A stretch of DNA of 64,000 nt from Methanolobus zinderi (GCF_013388255.1 NZ_CP058215.1:806001-870000), one strand, 5' to 3'; shown: positions 1 to 9,031, counted from the stretch's first letter. The notes: a model not told the origin generated them from the sequence alone. Translations and numbers: made by a program.

Positions 1-714
1 TGCAAGGTTCTTGTCAAGGAGACCACCAGCTATGAACATTGCGGTGTTTGCCTGTGCACAGTCTGTGTCACCAGCTGCAATTCTGCCTTTCTTGTCAGCG
101 ATCTTCCTGATGTCTTCCCAGATCATGGTCATGTCCATTGAACCGAGGCAGCCAATTGCGTAGATAAGACCTGGTACGTCGTTCCTAAGAACTGCGTAGT
201 CAAGAATTTCCTTACCGCCCATTGTTTCGATGGACAGGAAGTCAGCACCTGCTTCTGCAACTGCTTCGAATGACTCCATGAGCTTGTCGTACTTTGGACC
301 GATCAGTGCAAGAAGGTCACGGTCTTCACGGATGTCACCAGGTGTGTGCCTGAGACCACATTTGATTCCGTATTCTTCGTGGTATTCTTCAAGGATTGTC
401 TTCTGTACGTGAGCGACTTCTCCTCCCCAGTCTGGGTTGTTGGTCATCTGCTCTACGTGCTCTGTCTCAAGTGATACTGCTGGGAAACCGATCTGTACAG
501 CTCTTGCCATAATGTCGGTTGTAAGTCTGCGGTATTCAGAAACGAGTTTCTCCTTGGAGACACCAGCTTCTGGTCTTGGTGCATAGTTAACTTCTGCTGT
601 TACGTATCCTGCACCTACCTCTAATCCGAGTTCTGCTTTTACTGGGTATACTGACTTACCGAAGATCATGTCGTCAGCAGCTTTGTATGCCATATCAGTG
701 TATCTTTTAACCAT
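1..714 (-). CDS. mtaB: methanol:corrinoid methyltransferase MtaB (N-terminal part, gene runs off the left edge)
   Basis: MtaB moves the methyl group of methanol to the cob(I)amide of MtaC, the first step of methanol methanogenesis in the cytoplasm. The visible 238 residues begin MVKRYTDMAY and follow the MtaB family closely. Two of the three expected zinc ligands are present, Glu163 (in SIETMGG) and Cys219 (in GDTDC). These match Glu164 and Cys220 of the Methanosarcina barkeri enzyme by my recollection of its numbering; the third, near residue 269, lies beyond the window. The ATG follows a GAGGTGAG ribosome binding site. It lies 14 bases after mtaC, so the two are one operon. About half the usual roughly 460 residues are seen. 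Confidence 0.95.
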   Translation of the reverse strand, partial: MVKRYTDMAYKAADDMIFGKSVYPVKAELGLEVGAGYVTAEVNYAPRPEAGVSKEKLVSEYRRLTTDIMARAVQIGFPAVSLETEHVEQMTNNPDWGGEVAHVQKTILEEYHEEYGIKCGLRHTPGDIREDRDLLALIGPKYDKLMESFEAVAEAGADFLSIETMGGKEILDYAVLRNDVPGLIYAIGCLGSMDMTMIWEDIRKIADKKGRIAAGDTDCAQANTAMFIAGGLLDKNLA

Positions 715-728
715 TTCTTCTCACCTCT

Positions 729-1487
729 TTAGTGTTTGTGGAATTGATCTTTCAGCTGTGCAAGGCCCTTGCCTGCCAGTATTGCATCTGCCATCTTTGG
801 TGCGTCTGCTGCTTCTTCACCATATACACCAAGTTCATACTGGGTAACGAAGTCCTGGTTTACTGCACCGCCACCACACTGGAATGGTACTTTGATTCCA
901 GACTCGAGAAGTCTGTCGTTGACTTCCTTGAATGCATACATTGTTGTTGTCATCAGTGCTGTTCCGGTAAGCATCATTGGGCTTTCCTTCTTCACAGCTG
1001 CGATAACTTCATCTACTGGTACATCACGGCCAAGGTCTACTACATCGTAGCCAGCTGCTCTGAGAAGAGCTGCTACAATTGATTTACCTATGTCGTGTAC
1101 GTCACCTTCTGCTACGTGGCAAACAACCTTTCCTTTTGCCTTTGGTGATGCACCCTGGTCCTTACAGAATTCTATACCGTCAAGCATTGCGTCTGCAGAC
1201 ATCATGACGTTTGGCAGGAAAATGACACCCTGGTCATATAAGTCGGTGACGATCTTCATACCTGGCATGAGGACATCATCGATAAGTGCAATTGGGTCTG
1301 CACCACCATCGATTGCCTTCTCAAGACCTTCGACTACGTCATCCTCTTCTCCCTCAAAGATTGCAGCAGCAATTGTTCTTGCTGGCTCATCTTTAGGATA
1401 CATTTCAGCTGCCATGTCTTCAGGTGTCTGTGCTTTTTCTTTCTGCACATTGTACCTGACTAATATTTTGGTTGGGTCTATATCCAT
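729..1487 (-). CDS. mtaC: methanol corrinoid protein MtaC
   Basis: This corrinoid protein accepts methyl from MtaB and passes it to the CoM methyltransferase MtaA. It has 252 residues, normal for the family. An N-terminal helical cap (about residues 30-115) is followed by a Rossmann-type B12 domain with EGDVHDIG (127-134), in which His131 is the lower cobalt ligand. GTALMTTTMY and GGGAV near the C-terminus are further B12-domain segments. A strong AAGGAGGT ribosome binding site precedes the ATG. It is the first gene of the mtaCB operon and has a long upstream non-coding region. The EGDVHDIG motif alone would also fit other methyltransferase corrinoid proteins, but the adjacent MtaB settles the substrate as methanol. 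Confidence 0.95.
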   Translation of the reverse strand: MDIDPTKILVRYNVQKEKAQTPEDMAAEMYPKDEPARTIAAAIFEGEEDDVVEGLEKAIDGGADPIALIDDVLMPGMKIVTDLYDQGVIFLPNVMMSADAMLDGIEFCKDQGASPKAKGKVVCHVAEGDVHDIGKSIVAALLRAAGYDVVDLGRDVPVDEVIAAVKKESPMMLTGTALMTTTMYAFKEVNDRLLESGIKVPFQCGGGAVNQDFVTQYELGVYGEEAADAPKMADAILAGKGLAQLKDQFHKH

Positions 1488-2253
1488 CTATTCTACCTCC
1501 TTAGTATCTAGATTGATTTCTGCCACTCACCGTATAAAACAACGGTTAAAGCGGCAATGGATATCCATTAGCAAAGGCACAACTGACGCATGAAAGATCT
1601 CCACAATCTGACAAGCATCCTTAACCTTTAGCCAACTTCATATTTCCACACAAGCACTTAATCGAGGCAGATATATAAAGCTAGCGGTTTCGATATTTTA
1701 TAATAGAGTTGGAATAGATTTCAATAATATATTTCACAGGCCTTCGTCTGATATCTTTTTTTTTTTAAAAACCAATGTCTACTGAGGTAGTATATTTGAA
1801 AAGTGATTATCTCACAATTATAAGTATTTTAGTTTTTACAATTTTATATTATTATAGTTCTGTTGTATAAGGGTCAGTTTTAAATAAAATGATTATTCTA
1901 TTCAAGCTTAATTGTTTTATATAAAGTTGCTTTGTTTTGTTTTGCTTATCTTTACAAATTTATTTCTTTTGAAAATCCAAAAATCAAATGTCTGATTTTT
2001 ATTCTACTTATTATATATGCATGAGTTAACACAGTGACATGGGATCTGGTCAGAAATTCTGTTTTATCACAACTTTGTTTACCGTTCGATTTAAGTATGA
2101 GTGGTTTTTGGTCGACATATCTTCAGATCTATTATACGCTTCTGAAGTACATTCAAATCTGGCTTATACGTTAGCTTTATATAGGACATCAGTCCCGGCA
2201 TTATAGGCTGCCTCCTGAATATGCGCTGTATAATCTCTGAATTTATCTGCATC
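1488..2253. other. long AT-rich non-coding region upstream of mtaCB
   Basis: About 770 bases with no convincing gene lie between mtaC and the gene to its right. The part next to mtaC holds the leader and the likely TATA box. The rest (about 1,700-2,250) is very AT-rich, with homopolymer T and A runs. Methanol methyltransferase operons of Methanosarcina also have long regulated upstream regions and leaders, so this is the likely site of substrate control. I see no clear tandem repeat or RNA fold. Confidence 0.5.
1671..1679 (-). promoter_or_regulatory. probable TATA box of the mtaCB operon
   Basis: Read on the minus strand this is TTTATATAT, close to the archaeal TATA consensus. Initiation about 25 bases downstream would give a leader of about 160 nt before mtaC. 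Placement is inference; other AT-rich stretches lie upstream. Confidence 0.5.
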
Positions 2254-2287
2254 AAAAAAAGTAAAAGAATCTCCTCTTAAAGAGGAG
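2254..2287 (-). terminator. hairpin terminator after the COG0523 gene
   Basis: CTCCTCT and AGAGGAG form a perfect 7-bp stem with a 3-nt loop. On the minus strand it is followed by a run of seven T within about ten bases. It lies just past the stop of the GTPase gene and probably ends the ramA-COG0523 transcript. Confidence 0.6.
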
Positions 2288-2311
2288 CATGATTTATTTC
2301 ATCTGGCAAGC

Positions 2312-3427
2312 TCAGTGTTCATGATCATTCTCATGACCATGGTCCGGAACCTTATGAGTAAAACGGATGTCGTTTGCCTGAAGTTTGGTTTCAATGGTGT
2401 CCTGTACGATACCTACGAGCGTATCATATGGTATGCCGGAGACTGCAGAAAGTATTTTCATGCGCGGAGTTTTCGAGTTCTCTGTCTGGAATACTTCCGT
2501 GGTCACCTCTTTGTCAAAGGCTGTCAGGTTCACTTTAACTGTATCTGTTTCCGACTCCACGAACAGTTTTATGTGTCCTACAAACTCAGGGCTGTGCTGA
2601 ATTACCTCTGACTTGATATTTTCCATGGCTTCCTGACCAATGGACCTGGCCAGGGGTGTATCAATGCTTGCAATGCCGTATTCTGTAGCATAACTCGTGA
2701 CACCGGATGCCTCGATCGAATCCATTGTCATCTCGATAGGCAGACCTGTATCTTTATCGAGTACCTGTATGTCAGGACTGGTTGTCTTCAGCTCAGCAGG
2801 CTCCGCTTCTCGTATAATTTCCTCGGCTTCCTCGCCAAGCGTAAGCCTGACAAAGTTATGCCAGTGTTCATCTTCATGCTTGGCAGAGAGCAGTACTACC
2901 CTGGCCTTGGGGTTAAGCTGTTGTACCGAGGCCTCTATGATGGGTATGCGTATCTCTTCCACAAGATCGACCTTATTGATACCAAGTATCTCCGCATCTA
3001 TTATCTGCCTCATGGCGAAGTTCTTGACCTCTTTCATGAGCTGCTTGAACCTGCTCCCGTCAATCAGGGTTACAAGAGGCTGGATAGATACATCTTTCAG
3101 ATCCATTAATTTGATCTCGTTCTTAATGATCTGAGGGAACGCTATACCTGTAGGTTCGATAAGTAATATTTCCGGATCATAGTCTTTGGTCAACAGATTG
3201 ATAGTGGTCTTCATGTTGACCTTCAGTGAACAACATATACATCCGCTGGTGAGCTCGGTTGTCTGCAGGCCGTACTTGGAGATAACATCACCATCTATGC
3301 CCACTTCTCCGATCTCATTGACTATAATGGCAACTTTCTTGCCGGCGTTACTGAACTCTCTTCCAAGCCTTAAAATGGTGGAGGTTTTACCGCTTCCTAA
3401 GAATCCACCTATCACCAGTACTTTCAT
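2312..3427 (-). CDS. COG0523/CobW-type G3E GTPase, probable metal or corrinoid chaperone
   Basis: 371 residues. The N-terminal G3E GTPase domain has Walker A GGFLGSGKT (about 8-16), the metal-binding CICC motif (about 63-66), EPTG (about 91-94) and GINKVDL for guanine recognition. The C-terminal tail is His-rich and acidic (about 358-371), typical of metal binding. G3E proteins insert or deliver metals to enzymes. Here it directly follows ramA (36-base gap) and lies near mtaCB, so a role in cobalt/corrinoid or iron-sulfur maturation of the methyltransferase system is inferred, not shown. The metal handled cannot be read from sequence. Confidence 0.85.
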   Translation of the reverse strand: MKVLVIGGFLGSGKTSTILRLGREFSNAGKKVAIIVNEIGEVGIDGDVISKYGLQTTELTSGCICCSLKVNMKTTINLLTKDYDPEILLIEPTGIAFPQIIKNEIKLMDLKDVSIQPLVTLIDGSRFKQLMKEVKNFAMRQIIDAEILGINKVDLVEEIRIPIIEASVQQLNPKARVVLLSAKHEDEHWHNFVRLTLGEEAEEIIREAEPAELKTTSPDIQVLDKDTGLPIEMTMDSIEASGVTSYATEYGIASIDTPLARSIGQEAMENIKSEVIQHSPEFVGHIKLFVESETDTVKVNLTAFDKEVTTEVFQTENSKTPRMKILSAVSGIPYDTLVGIVQDTIETKLQANDIRFTHKVPDHGHENDHEH

Positions 3428-3463
3428 GATATGTCCTTCTGTTAGTTAAAGGATAAATGGAGA

Positions 3464-5086
3464 TTATTCTGCTATCTCCATAACTTCCAGGTTCTCCCAC
3501 TTGAACTTGTCCTTCGGACAGGCATTAATACATCTCTTACAGTTTGCTCCGTCACAGAGATCGGATCTTATCATCACCAGACCTTCGTCATCAATTGATA
3601 GGGCATCAGTGGGGCAGACCTTGGCACATTTCTGGCACTCCGGACAATCGATCTTCATTGTAAGGTAGGTACCGACCTGCTCAAGCACTTCAAGACCTTC
3701 GTCACCCAGAACCGGAATATCTTTCTCTACCCGCTTGTCAACTTCGGTAACATGGTCCGGGAGGTCTATCTTTGGAAGCTTCTTCTTCTTCAGGAACTTC
3801 TTGAGCATCTTAAAGGGCATTCCCTCCGTCCAGTATGAAATTTCCTGAATGTATGCTTCCTTAAAGCCCGGATCCGTTGCGAACATGACGTGGTTGCTTA
3901 CGATCCTGGATGCAATTTCCTGGAGCTCCCACAATCTGTCTTCAGAGAGCAATACTTCCCGTGCCACAAGCAGTGAAGTGTTACCGATCTGTATAACCTC
4001 GTTTACATCATACGGGACCATACCGATCTGATGGGCCTTGACAGCATCCATATAGGTTCCGGCAGCACCGGACATGTATGCTTTCTTCACATCGGCCACC
4101 TCTATGCCCGCGGCATTACAGAGTGCAAGGTGTCCTGCACGTATGGCACCGATGGCAAGTCCTGCTTCCTGAACATCGCTTTCAAAGAACTTGACCTTGT
4201 CCTGCAGATACAGTATATGGTCGGGTGTATCGATCTTTGGAAGCTGTATTATGCCGTTCTTCATACCTGCGTCAAGGATTGCAATTACACCTGTTCCTGT
4301 GATTCCTTTTGCAGTGATACTGTCATCCTCTACGACGTCACCGTTCTTGGGATTGATGAGTTTTGCCTTTACGGTGTTCATTTCAGCATCAAGTACATAG
4401 TTGCGGATATTGCCGTTCTCGAATTCAACATCGGATATTACAAAAGGAGATGCAAGTTTTCCGTGTTTTATCTGCTGTCCTTCCATTGCAGGACCGGCAG
4501 CAGCAGAACCCGTATAAATGGTACCGTCGTGGATAAGGGCCATCTCGGCATTGGTTCCGTAGTCAGTGGCTATGGCAGTTTCCTTTGTGTCAAGGAAACC
4601 TGACTTGATGATTAGTGCAAGAGCATCGGCGCCGACCTCATGTCTGATAGCAGGCGGCACTACCAGTTTGGCATTCGGGTAGACCTCAAGACCTGTAATC
4701 TCGGAACAGTCCACGATACGTGCATCCCTGTTCTGCTCCTTGATATTGAGTTTCTCCTTTTTCCTCTCACCTGCGTATGCAAGATCGTCGATAGGGATTC
4801 CCTGGAATATGGAAAGCTGTATAGGGTTACCGCAGATAGCCATTCTCTGCAGTTCCTCAGCTTTTACTCCCAGTGCCTCGACAATTTCTCTGACAGCATT
4901 TACATGGAGGCCATGGGCACGCTCCAGCCCGTATGTAATGGCAAAATCAAGGTGGTCCATTACATTTGCACCCGGAATAGGATTGCGAAGGGTAATCACC
5001 GTCTTATGAATATCCCCGCTATCAAGGTCTATCTTCTGTGCTCTTATACCACTGGTTCCTAGATCAATTGCAACTCCTGTTCTCAT
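3464..5086 (-). CDS. ramA: RamA-type reductive activase of corrinoid methyltransferase proteins
   Basis: RamA-family proteins use ATP to reduce inactive Co(II) corrinoid to Co(I), rescuing methyltransferase corrinoid proteins such as MtaC. The 540 residues match the usual size of about 60 kDa. An ASKHA-type ATP-binding body starts GVAIDLGTSGIRAQ (4-17), with a second phosphate loop region TDYGTNAEMAL in the middle. The C-terminus carries two ferredoxin-like [4Fe-4S] motifs, CPECQKCAKVCP and CDGANCKRCINACP, the second with an extra spacer residue pair. Its promoter region holds five GTAC-centred repeats. In a methanol context it may equal the methyltransferase activation protein MAP; the name ramA is by family. 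Confidence 0.88.
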   Translation of the reverse strand: MRTGVAIDLGTSGIRAQKIDLDSGDIHKTVITLRNPIPGANVMDHLDFAITYGLERAHGLHVNAVREIVEALGVKAEELQRMAICGNPIQLSIFQGIPIDDLAYAGERKKEKLNIKEQNRDARIVDCSEITGLEVYPNAKLVVPPAIRHEVGADALALIIKSGFLDTKETAIATDYGTNAEMALIHDGTIYTGSAAAGPAMEGQQIKHGKLASPFVISDVEFENGNIRNYVLDAEMNTVKAKLINPKNGDVVEDDSITAKGITGTGVIAILDAGMKNGIIQLPKIDTPDHILYLQDKVKFFESDVQEAGLAIGAIRAGHLALCNAAGIEVADVKKAYMSGAAGTYMDAVKAHQIGMVPYDVNEVIQIGNTSLLVAREVLLSEDRLWELQEIASRIVSNHVMFATDPGFKEAYIQEISYWTEGMPFKMLKKFLKKKKLPKIDLPDHVTEVDKRVEKDIPVLGDEGLEVLEQVGTYLTMKIDCPECQKCAKVCPTDALSIDDEGLVMIRSDLCDGANCKRCINACPKDKFKWENLEVMEIAE

Positions 5087-5123
5087 ATGAATCCCTTGAA
5101 GTATTTTTTGAAGTTATAACATA

Positions 5124-5230
5124 AGTACTGAGTTCTAACTTAAAAATATATGTTACGGTACTGATGTCTATATACAGTACTATTTAAATTGATTGTAGTA
5201 CTTATGGAATTATTAAAAAATAGCAGTACC
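5124..5230 (-). promoter_or_regulatory. cluster of five GTAC-centred repeats upstream of ramA
   Basis: Within about 107 bases there are AGTACTGA (5124), GGTACTGA (5157), CAGTACT (5175), AGTACTT (5197) and CAGTACC (5224). All share a palindromic GTAC core with A/C flanks. They lie in the only intergenic space before ramA, around several TATA-like AT stretches. The spacing is 19-33 bases between cores. This looks like a multi-site operator, but no protein can be assigned. Confidence 0.45.
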
Positions 5231-5295
5231 ATTGAATACTCTGGTGGAAGTATGGTAAATCAAGTTGTTTTGATTTACTCCTGTGTGCGTAAAAG

Positions 5296-5571
5296 CTATA
5301 TCTTTTCGCACAATCGCTGTCCCTTTTCAGTCAGGACCAGCTTTTTCCCTGTTGTCTGAACACCATCTGTATGGCAGACAGATGTCGATGAGCAGGATCC
5401 GCAGGCTGAACAGCCGGGACTGTTGTCCCCTTCTACAATTTTGATATATCCCATGTGTTCCATGCTTTGCAGTATCTCTTTTAGTCTTTCAGAGCTAATA
5501 CCCAGCTTTTGGGCAGTTTCAGCCATGGAAAGTTTCTCTACGTACAGGTATTTCAATAGATCCTTTATCAT
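5296..5571 (-). CDS. feoC: FeoC-like winged-helix protein with a cysteine cluster
   Basis: 91 residues from the ATG at 5571, chosen because GGCGGGAG lies just upstream; an in-frame upstream start at 5631 would overlap the previous gene. The N-terminal half is a winged helix-turn-helix (LSMAETAQKLGISSERLKEI). It is followed by CSACGSC and a fourth Cys (SVC), like the Fe-S binding loop of FeoC. FeoC proteins modulate FeoB stability or act as small regulators of iron uptake. Position at the end of the feo cluster supports this. The C-terminal strand (KLVLTEKGQRLCEKI) is typical of winged-helix repressors. Confidence 0.75.
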   Translation of the reverse strand: MIKDLLKYLYVEKLSMAETAQKLGISSERLKEILQSMEHMGYIKIVEGDNSPGCSACGSCSSTSVCHTDGVQTTGKKLVLTEKGQRLCEKI

Positions 5572-5587
5572 ATGCTCCCGCCTGAAA

Positions 5588-6055
5588 TCAGTTCTCGATA
5601 TCAAAATGGTCTTTCCACTGCAGGTAGGCAACTAATGACACGGCTCCAAGGTATATTTCAGGCCTCAGGTCATCAAGTATGGACCAGCCGGCAAATGCCT
5701 CATTCTTCAAAAGATAGACCTCAAGTACATTTCCAAATGCTGCAAGTACATATATGCCTGCAAATATGAGCGAGAGCAGTATTCCCACATAAACATAGGC
5801 GATGCCTTCATCTTTTCCGGAATGCAGTTCTGCAAAACCGTAAATAAATACGCTTCCGACCAGTACCAGCACAAACCCCCCGATTGCGTCAGGAGGGATG
5901 AACAGGACATCTGCTATGAATCTGCTTAAGGTTTCGGGTGCTGAGATCCCCAGTGATCTCGAGAATCCGGTGATAAGCTGAATGAGCCCGAAAAGAGTGT
6001 AAATTGCACCCATTAAAAGAGCGAATACGATCTTGTGGCCATTATTTCCTTTCAT
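5588..6055 (-). CDS. four-helix membrane protein in the feo cluster, function unknown
   Basis: 155 residues with about four hydrophobic helices (near 8-28, 57-75, 85-110 and 130-147), linked by short polar loops. It lies 9 bases after feoB and 16 bases before feoC, so it is surely co-transcribed with ferrous iron uptake genes. I recognise no family. A small accessory subunit of FeoB or a separate membrane component of iron handling would fit the place; neither is demonstrated. Confidence 0.75.
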   Translation of the reverse strand: MKGNNGHKIVFALLMGAIYTLFGLIQLITGFSRSLGISAPETLSRFIADVLFIPPDAIGGFVLVLVGSVFIYGFAELHSGKDEGIAYVYVGILLSLIFAGIYVLAAFGNVLEVYLLKNEAFAGWSILDDLRPEIYLGAVSLVAYLQWKDHFDIEN

Positions 6056-6064
6056 GTCATAACC

Positions 6065-8062
6065 TCAGTACCCGAACAGTTTTCCTCCCTGGTATACCAT
6101 AAAGGCAATTATCCAGGCAACAATTATTCCATACATCAATGCAAAAAGTGTCCACTTCCAGGAACCTGTCTCTTTCTTAATGACTCCGAGTGTTGCAATG
6201 CATGGCATGTACAACAAACTGAAGACCATAAGACTCAATGAGCTTAGCGCTGTGATGGCTGGGTCGGCGATCAGGTTCTGTGTCAGAGCCTCCTGATTAT
6301 CTCCCACTCCGTACAGGACTCCCATGGAAGCCACTACTATTTCCTTTGCCACAAATCCGAATATGAGTGAAACCGTAACCTTCCAGTCAAAACCAAGCGG
6401 TTCCATTAACGGTTCGAAGAAATGACCGATCATTCCAACATAACTTCCCTCGCTTCCGTATTCTATGCCCCATGGGAATGATGCCAGCAGCCAGATGACC
6501 ACAACACCAAAGAGTATGATGGTACCGGCTTTCCTGATATACATTGCTCCGTTATCCCACATATGGATCAGGCTGGTCTTGAGAGTGGGTACCCGGTAAG
6601 GTGGCATCTCCATGATAAAGGGTGAGGGCCTGCCCCTGACAATCGTAGACCGCAAGAATTTCGCGGAAATTACCGCCACCGCAATCCCGAGTACATACAT
6701 CATGAATACGACGGTTCCTGCCTGCCTTCCGAAGAAAGTCCCTGCAAATAGTACATATATAGGTAACCTGGCACCGCAGGATACGAAGGGAACCACAAGT
6801 ATGGTGATCAGTCGGTCCTTCTCATCCTCTATGCTGCGGGTTGCCATGATCGCCGGTACGTTACAGCCAAATCCCATGAGCATGGGGATAAAGGACTTCC
6901 CGTGCATGCCGATCTTGTACATAAGCCTGTCCATGATGAAAGCAGCCCTTGAAAGATATCCGCTGCCCTCAAGAAGAGATAGCAGAAAGAATAATATGAA
7001 TATATTCGGGACAAATGTCAGGACAGCTCCGACACCTCCGATGATACCGTCACCGATCAGGGATGCAAGCCATTCCGGCTGGAGTGATCCTGCAACATTA
7101 CTCGCCAGCCAGGTGAATGCCATCTCGATCATGTCCATGAAAGGGGTGGCAAATGCAAATGTAAGTTCAAAGGCACCCCACATCAGGGCCAGAAATATGG
7201 GAATTCCAAGGTATTTGTTGGTAAGCACCCTGTCGATCATATCCGATTTGCTCAGTTTGACATCGCACCGGGTGCATAACTGGGGGAAGATGGCATTGAT
7301 CGCCACATACCGCTTATCCGCGATATCTGCTTCGTATTCCTCCTGGTCGATGGAATCAAGCAGATCGTTTATCTTTTTTGAAACCGGACTTCTCGAGACC
7401 TTATCATGGACATTCGCATCACCTTCAAGCAGCCGTATACTCATCCAGCGGAGCGGATATTTGTTGGCAAGTTCCCGGTCCTCTGTAAGTATTTTCTCGA
7501 TCTCGAGTATCATTGCCTCTATCTCATCGCCGTAACCTATCTCGTGACCATGATATTGTTCATTGTTTTTCTCCTCAATGACCTTGTCCAGCAATTCGTC
7601 AATGCCAATGTCCTTGCTTGCAACTGTTCTTACAACAGGGGCTGCCAGTATCTCCTCCATTTTATCGAGGTATAACTTGTCTCCTCTTTCCAGTGCTAGG
7701 TCACACATGTTAAGAGCAATGATCATCTCCGTTTCAAGCTCCATGAGCTGTGTGGTAAGATAGAGATTCCTTTCCAGGTTTGAGGCATCGACTATCTGGA
7801 TAACTATGTCGGGCTTTTCCTCGATGATAAAATCCCTTGCAACGATCTCATCCATGGAATAAGCGGTCAGACTATAGGTTCCCGGCAGGTCTATGATCTC
7901 GATCTCATAACCCTTGTAGATCCTCATACCGCTCTTTTTCTCAACGGTTACTCCGGGCCAGTTACCCACATGCTGCCTTGAGCCTGTGATCGCATTGAAT
8001 AAAGTGGTCTTACCGACATTCGGATTACCTGCGAGGGCAACTCTGATCTTTTTGTTTTCCAT
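6065..8062 (-). CDS. feoB: ferrous iron transport protein B
   Basis: FeoB is the membrane GTPase that imports Fe(II). It has 665 residues. The N-terminal G domain has GNPNVGKTTLFN (12-23), switch region WPGVTVEKKSG, DLPGTYSL and NMCD. A helical spacer follows, then the membrane part with the two Gate motifs: around CGARLPIYVLF, preceded by GFGCNVPAIMATR, and the C-terminal SLLYMPCIATLGVI with the conserved Cys. Length and order are normal for archaeal FeoB. It lies 62 bases after feoA and is followed by a small membrane protein and feoC. Confidence 0.95.
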   Translation of the reverse strand: MENKKIRVALAGNPNVGKTTLFNAITGSRQHVGNWPGVTVEKKSGMRIYKGYEIEIIDLPGTYSLTAYSMDEIVARDFIIEEKPDIVIQIVDASNLERNLYLTTQLMELETEMIIALNMCDLALERGDKLYLDKMEEILAAPVVRTVASKDIGIDELLDKVIEEKNNEQYHGHEIGYGDEIEAMILEIEKILTEDRELANKYPLRWMSIRLLEGDANVHDKVSRSPVSKKINDLLDSIDQEEYEADIADKRYVAINAIFPQLCTRCDVKLSKSDMIDRVLTNKYLGIPIFLALMWGAFELTFAFATPFMDMIEMAFTWLASNVAGSLQPEWLASLIGDGIIGGVGAVLTFVPNIFILFFLLSLLEGSGYLSRAAFIMDRLMYKIGMHGKSFIPMLMGFGCNVPAIMATRSIEDEKDRLITILVVPFVSCGARLPIYVLFAGTFFGRQAGTVVFMMYVLGIAVAVISAKFLRSTIVRGRPSPFIMEMPPYRVPTLKTSLIHMWDNGAMYIRKAGTIILFGVVVIWLLASFPWGIEYGSEGSYVGMIGHFFEPLMEPLGFDWKVTVSLIFGFVAKEIVVASMGVLYGVGDNQEALTQNLIADPAITALSSLSLMVFSLLYMPCIATLGVIKKETGSWKWTLFALMYGIIVAWIIAFMVYQGGKLFGY

Positions 8063-8124
8063 TGTGTCCTCTGTATTATAGTAATAAAAGATTGGAGTTC
8101 ATTCCTTCTGAAGAAGGTGAGGAT

Positions 8125-8361
8125 CTATTCTATTAAATGAACGAAGATCTGTTTTGCTTCGTCTTTCCTTATTGAAAGGTTATACCCTTTTATCCTGAAT
8201 TCGAGTGGGTCTCCCAGCGGGGCTTTTCTTATGAGCTCTACCTCCGAACCCGCAACCATCCCCATATCAAATAACTTTCTCCTGGCAGGCCCCTTTACCC
8301 GTACCTTGGTAATTCTGGCCAGATCTCCGGGCATTAGGGTATCAAGTGTGATCTCGGACAT
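8125..8361 (-). CDS. feoA: ferrous iron transport protein A
   Basis: 78 residues forming one SH3-like FeoA domain: MPGDLARITKV, then the conserved RRKLFDMGMVAGSEVELIRKAPLGDPLEFRIKG core in pieces. FeoA is a cytoplasmic partner needed for FeoB function. It is immediately upstream of feoB. A TATA-like stretch (TAAATATTAAAA on the minus strand, near 8,420-8,435) suggests its own promoter in the gap after the DtxR-type gene. Confidence 0.92.
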   Translation of the reverse strand: MSEITLDTLMPGDLARITKVRVKGPARRKLFDMGMVAGSEVELIRKAPLGDPLEFRIKGYNLSIRKDEAKQIFVHLIE

Positions 8362-8539
8362 TTAATTTATTCCCTGGGCAATTATTCCACCCTGTTACTG
8401 ACTTAGCGTAATCGCACTTTTAATATTTAGTGATTTCGTGCCCCTGTCTTTAGTATTTTTTAGACAGGGATCTCATTGAAATCTATACGGGATATTTCCC
8501 TTTTTCTAAGTTCAAAGGTGGGAATATTTTAAAACAAGA

Positions 8540-9031
8540 TCATGTAGTCTTTGTCTTTTTTCCATGCAGGGGGCAGCTATCCTTTGCTGCGGGGGTGCAC
8601 TCGATATATTCGCCCGTAGTGTAGTAATGCCTGAAATGGTCCAGCCAGTATGGCCACTCTTCCCTTCTGTCAATGAATTCAACAAACTTTGTAAGAACCT
8701 CGAAGGTCTCGGGGGCAAGAACATGTTCGATCTTACATGCATCCTGATCTGCCGTCTCTTCCTCAACTCCCAGTATCTCAAGGAAATCCCTTATCACACC
8801 ATGTTTTTCCATGGTGCATTTGGCAATTTTTTCTCCTTCGGGTGTTAATGTGACTCCGCCATACTTCTCGTAGTTTATGTAGCCGAGTTTGGTAAGCTTC
8901 TTAAACATTCCTGTAACACTTGGAGAGCTCAGTTCAAGCTCTCTTGATATATCTTTTACCTGGGCATAACCTTTTTTCTCGATCACCTTTTCTATCGCCT
9001 TCAGGTAATCTTCAACTCTTTCTGTTGTCAT
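8540..9031 (-). CDS. DtxR/MntR-family metal-dependent repressor
   Basis: 163 residues. The N-terminal winged helix includes RVEDYLKAIEKVIEKKGYAQVKDISRELELS in family order. The dimerisation/metal region has CTMEKHGVIRDFL and then CKIEHVLAPETFEVL, with the usual E/C/H metal ligands. The short tail contains CTPAAKDSCPLHG. DtxR-type proteins repress iron or manganese uptake when the metal is plentiful. Place at the head of the feo cluster implies iron control of feoAB and probably of itself. Confidence 0.88.
   Translation of the reverse strand: MTTERVEDYLKAIEKVIEKKGYAQVKDISRELELSSPSVTGMFKKLTKLGYINYEKYGGVTLTPEGEKIAKCTMEKHGVIRDFLEILGVEEETADQDACKIEHVLAPETFEVLTKFVEFIDRREEWPYWLDHFRHYYTTGEYIECTPAAKDSCPLHGKKTKTT

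Noticed and set aside
1700-2250. Possible small genes or RNA in the AT-rich space upstream of mtaC
   Set aside because: Only short open frames without ribosome binding sites and no stable conserved fold could be seen.
6612-7535. 307-codon plus-strand open frame opposite feoB
   Set aside because: Antisense to well-conserved FeoB sequence; composition reflects the other strand and no motif is seen.
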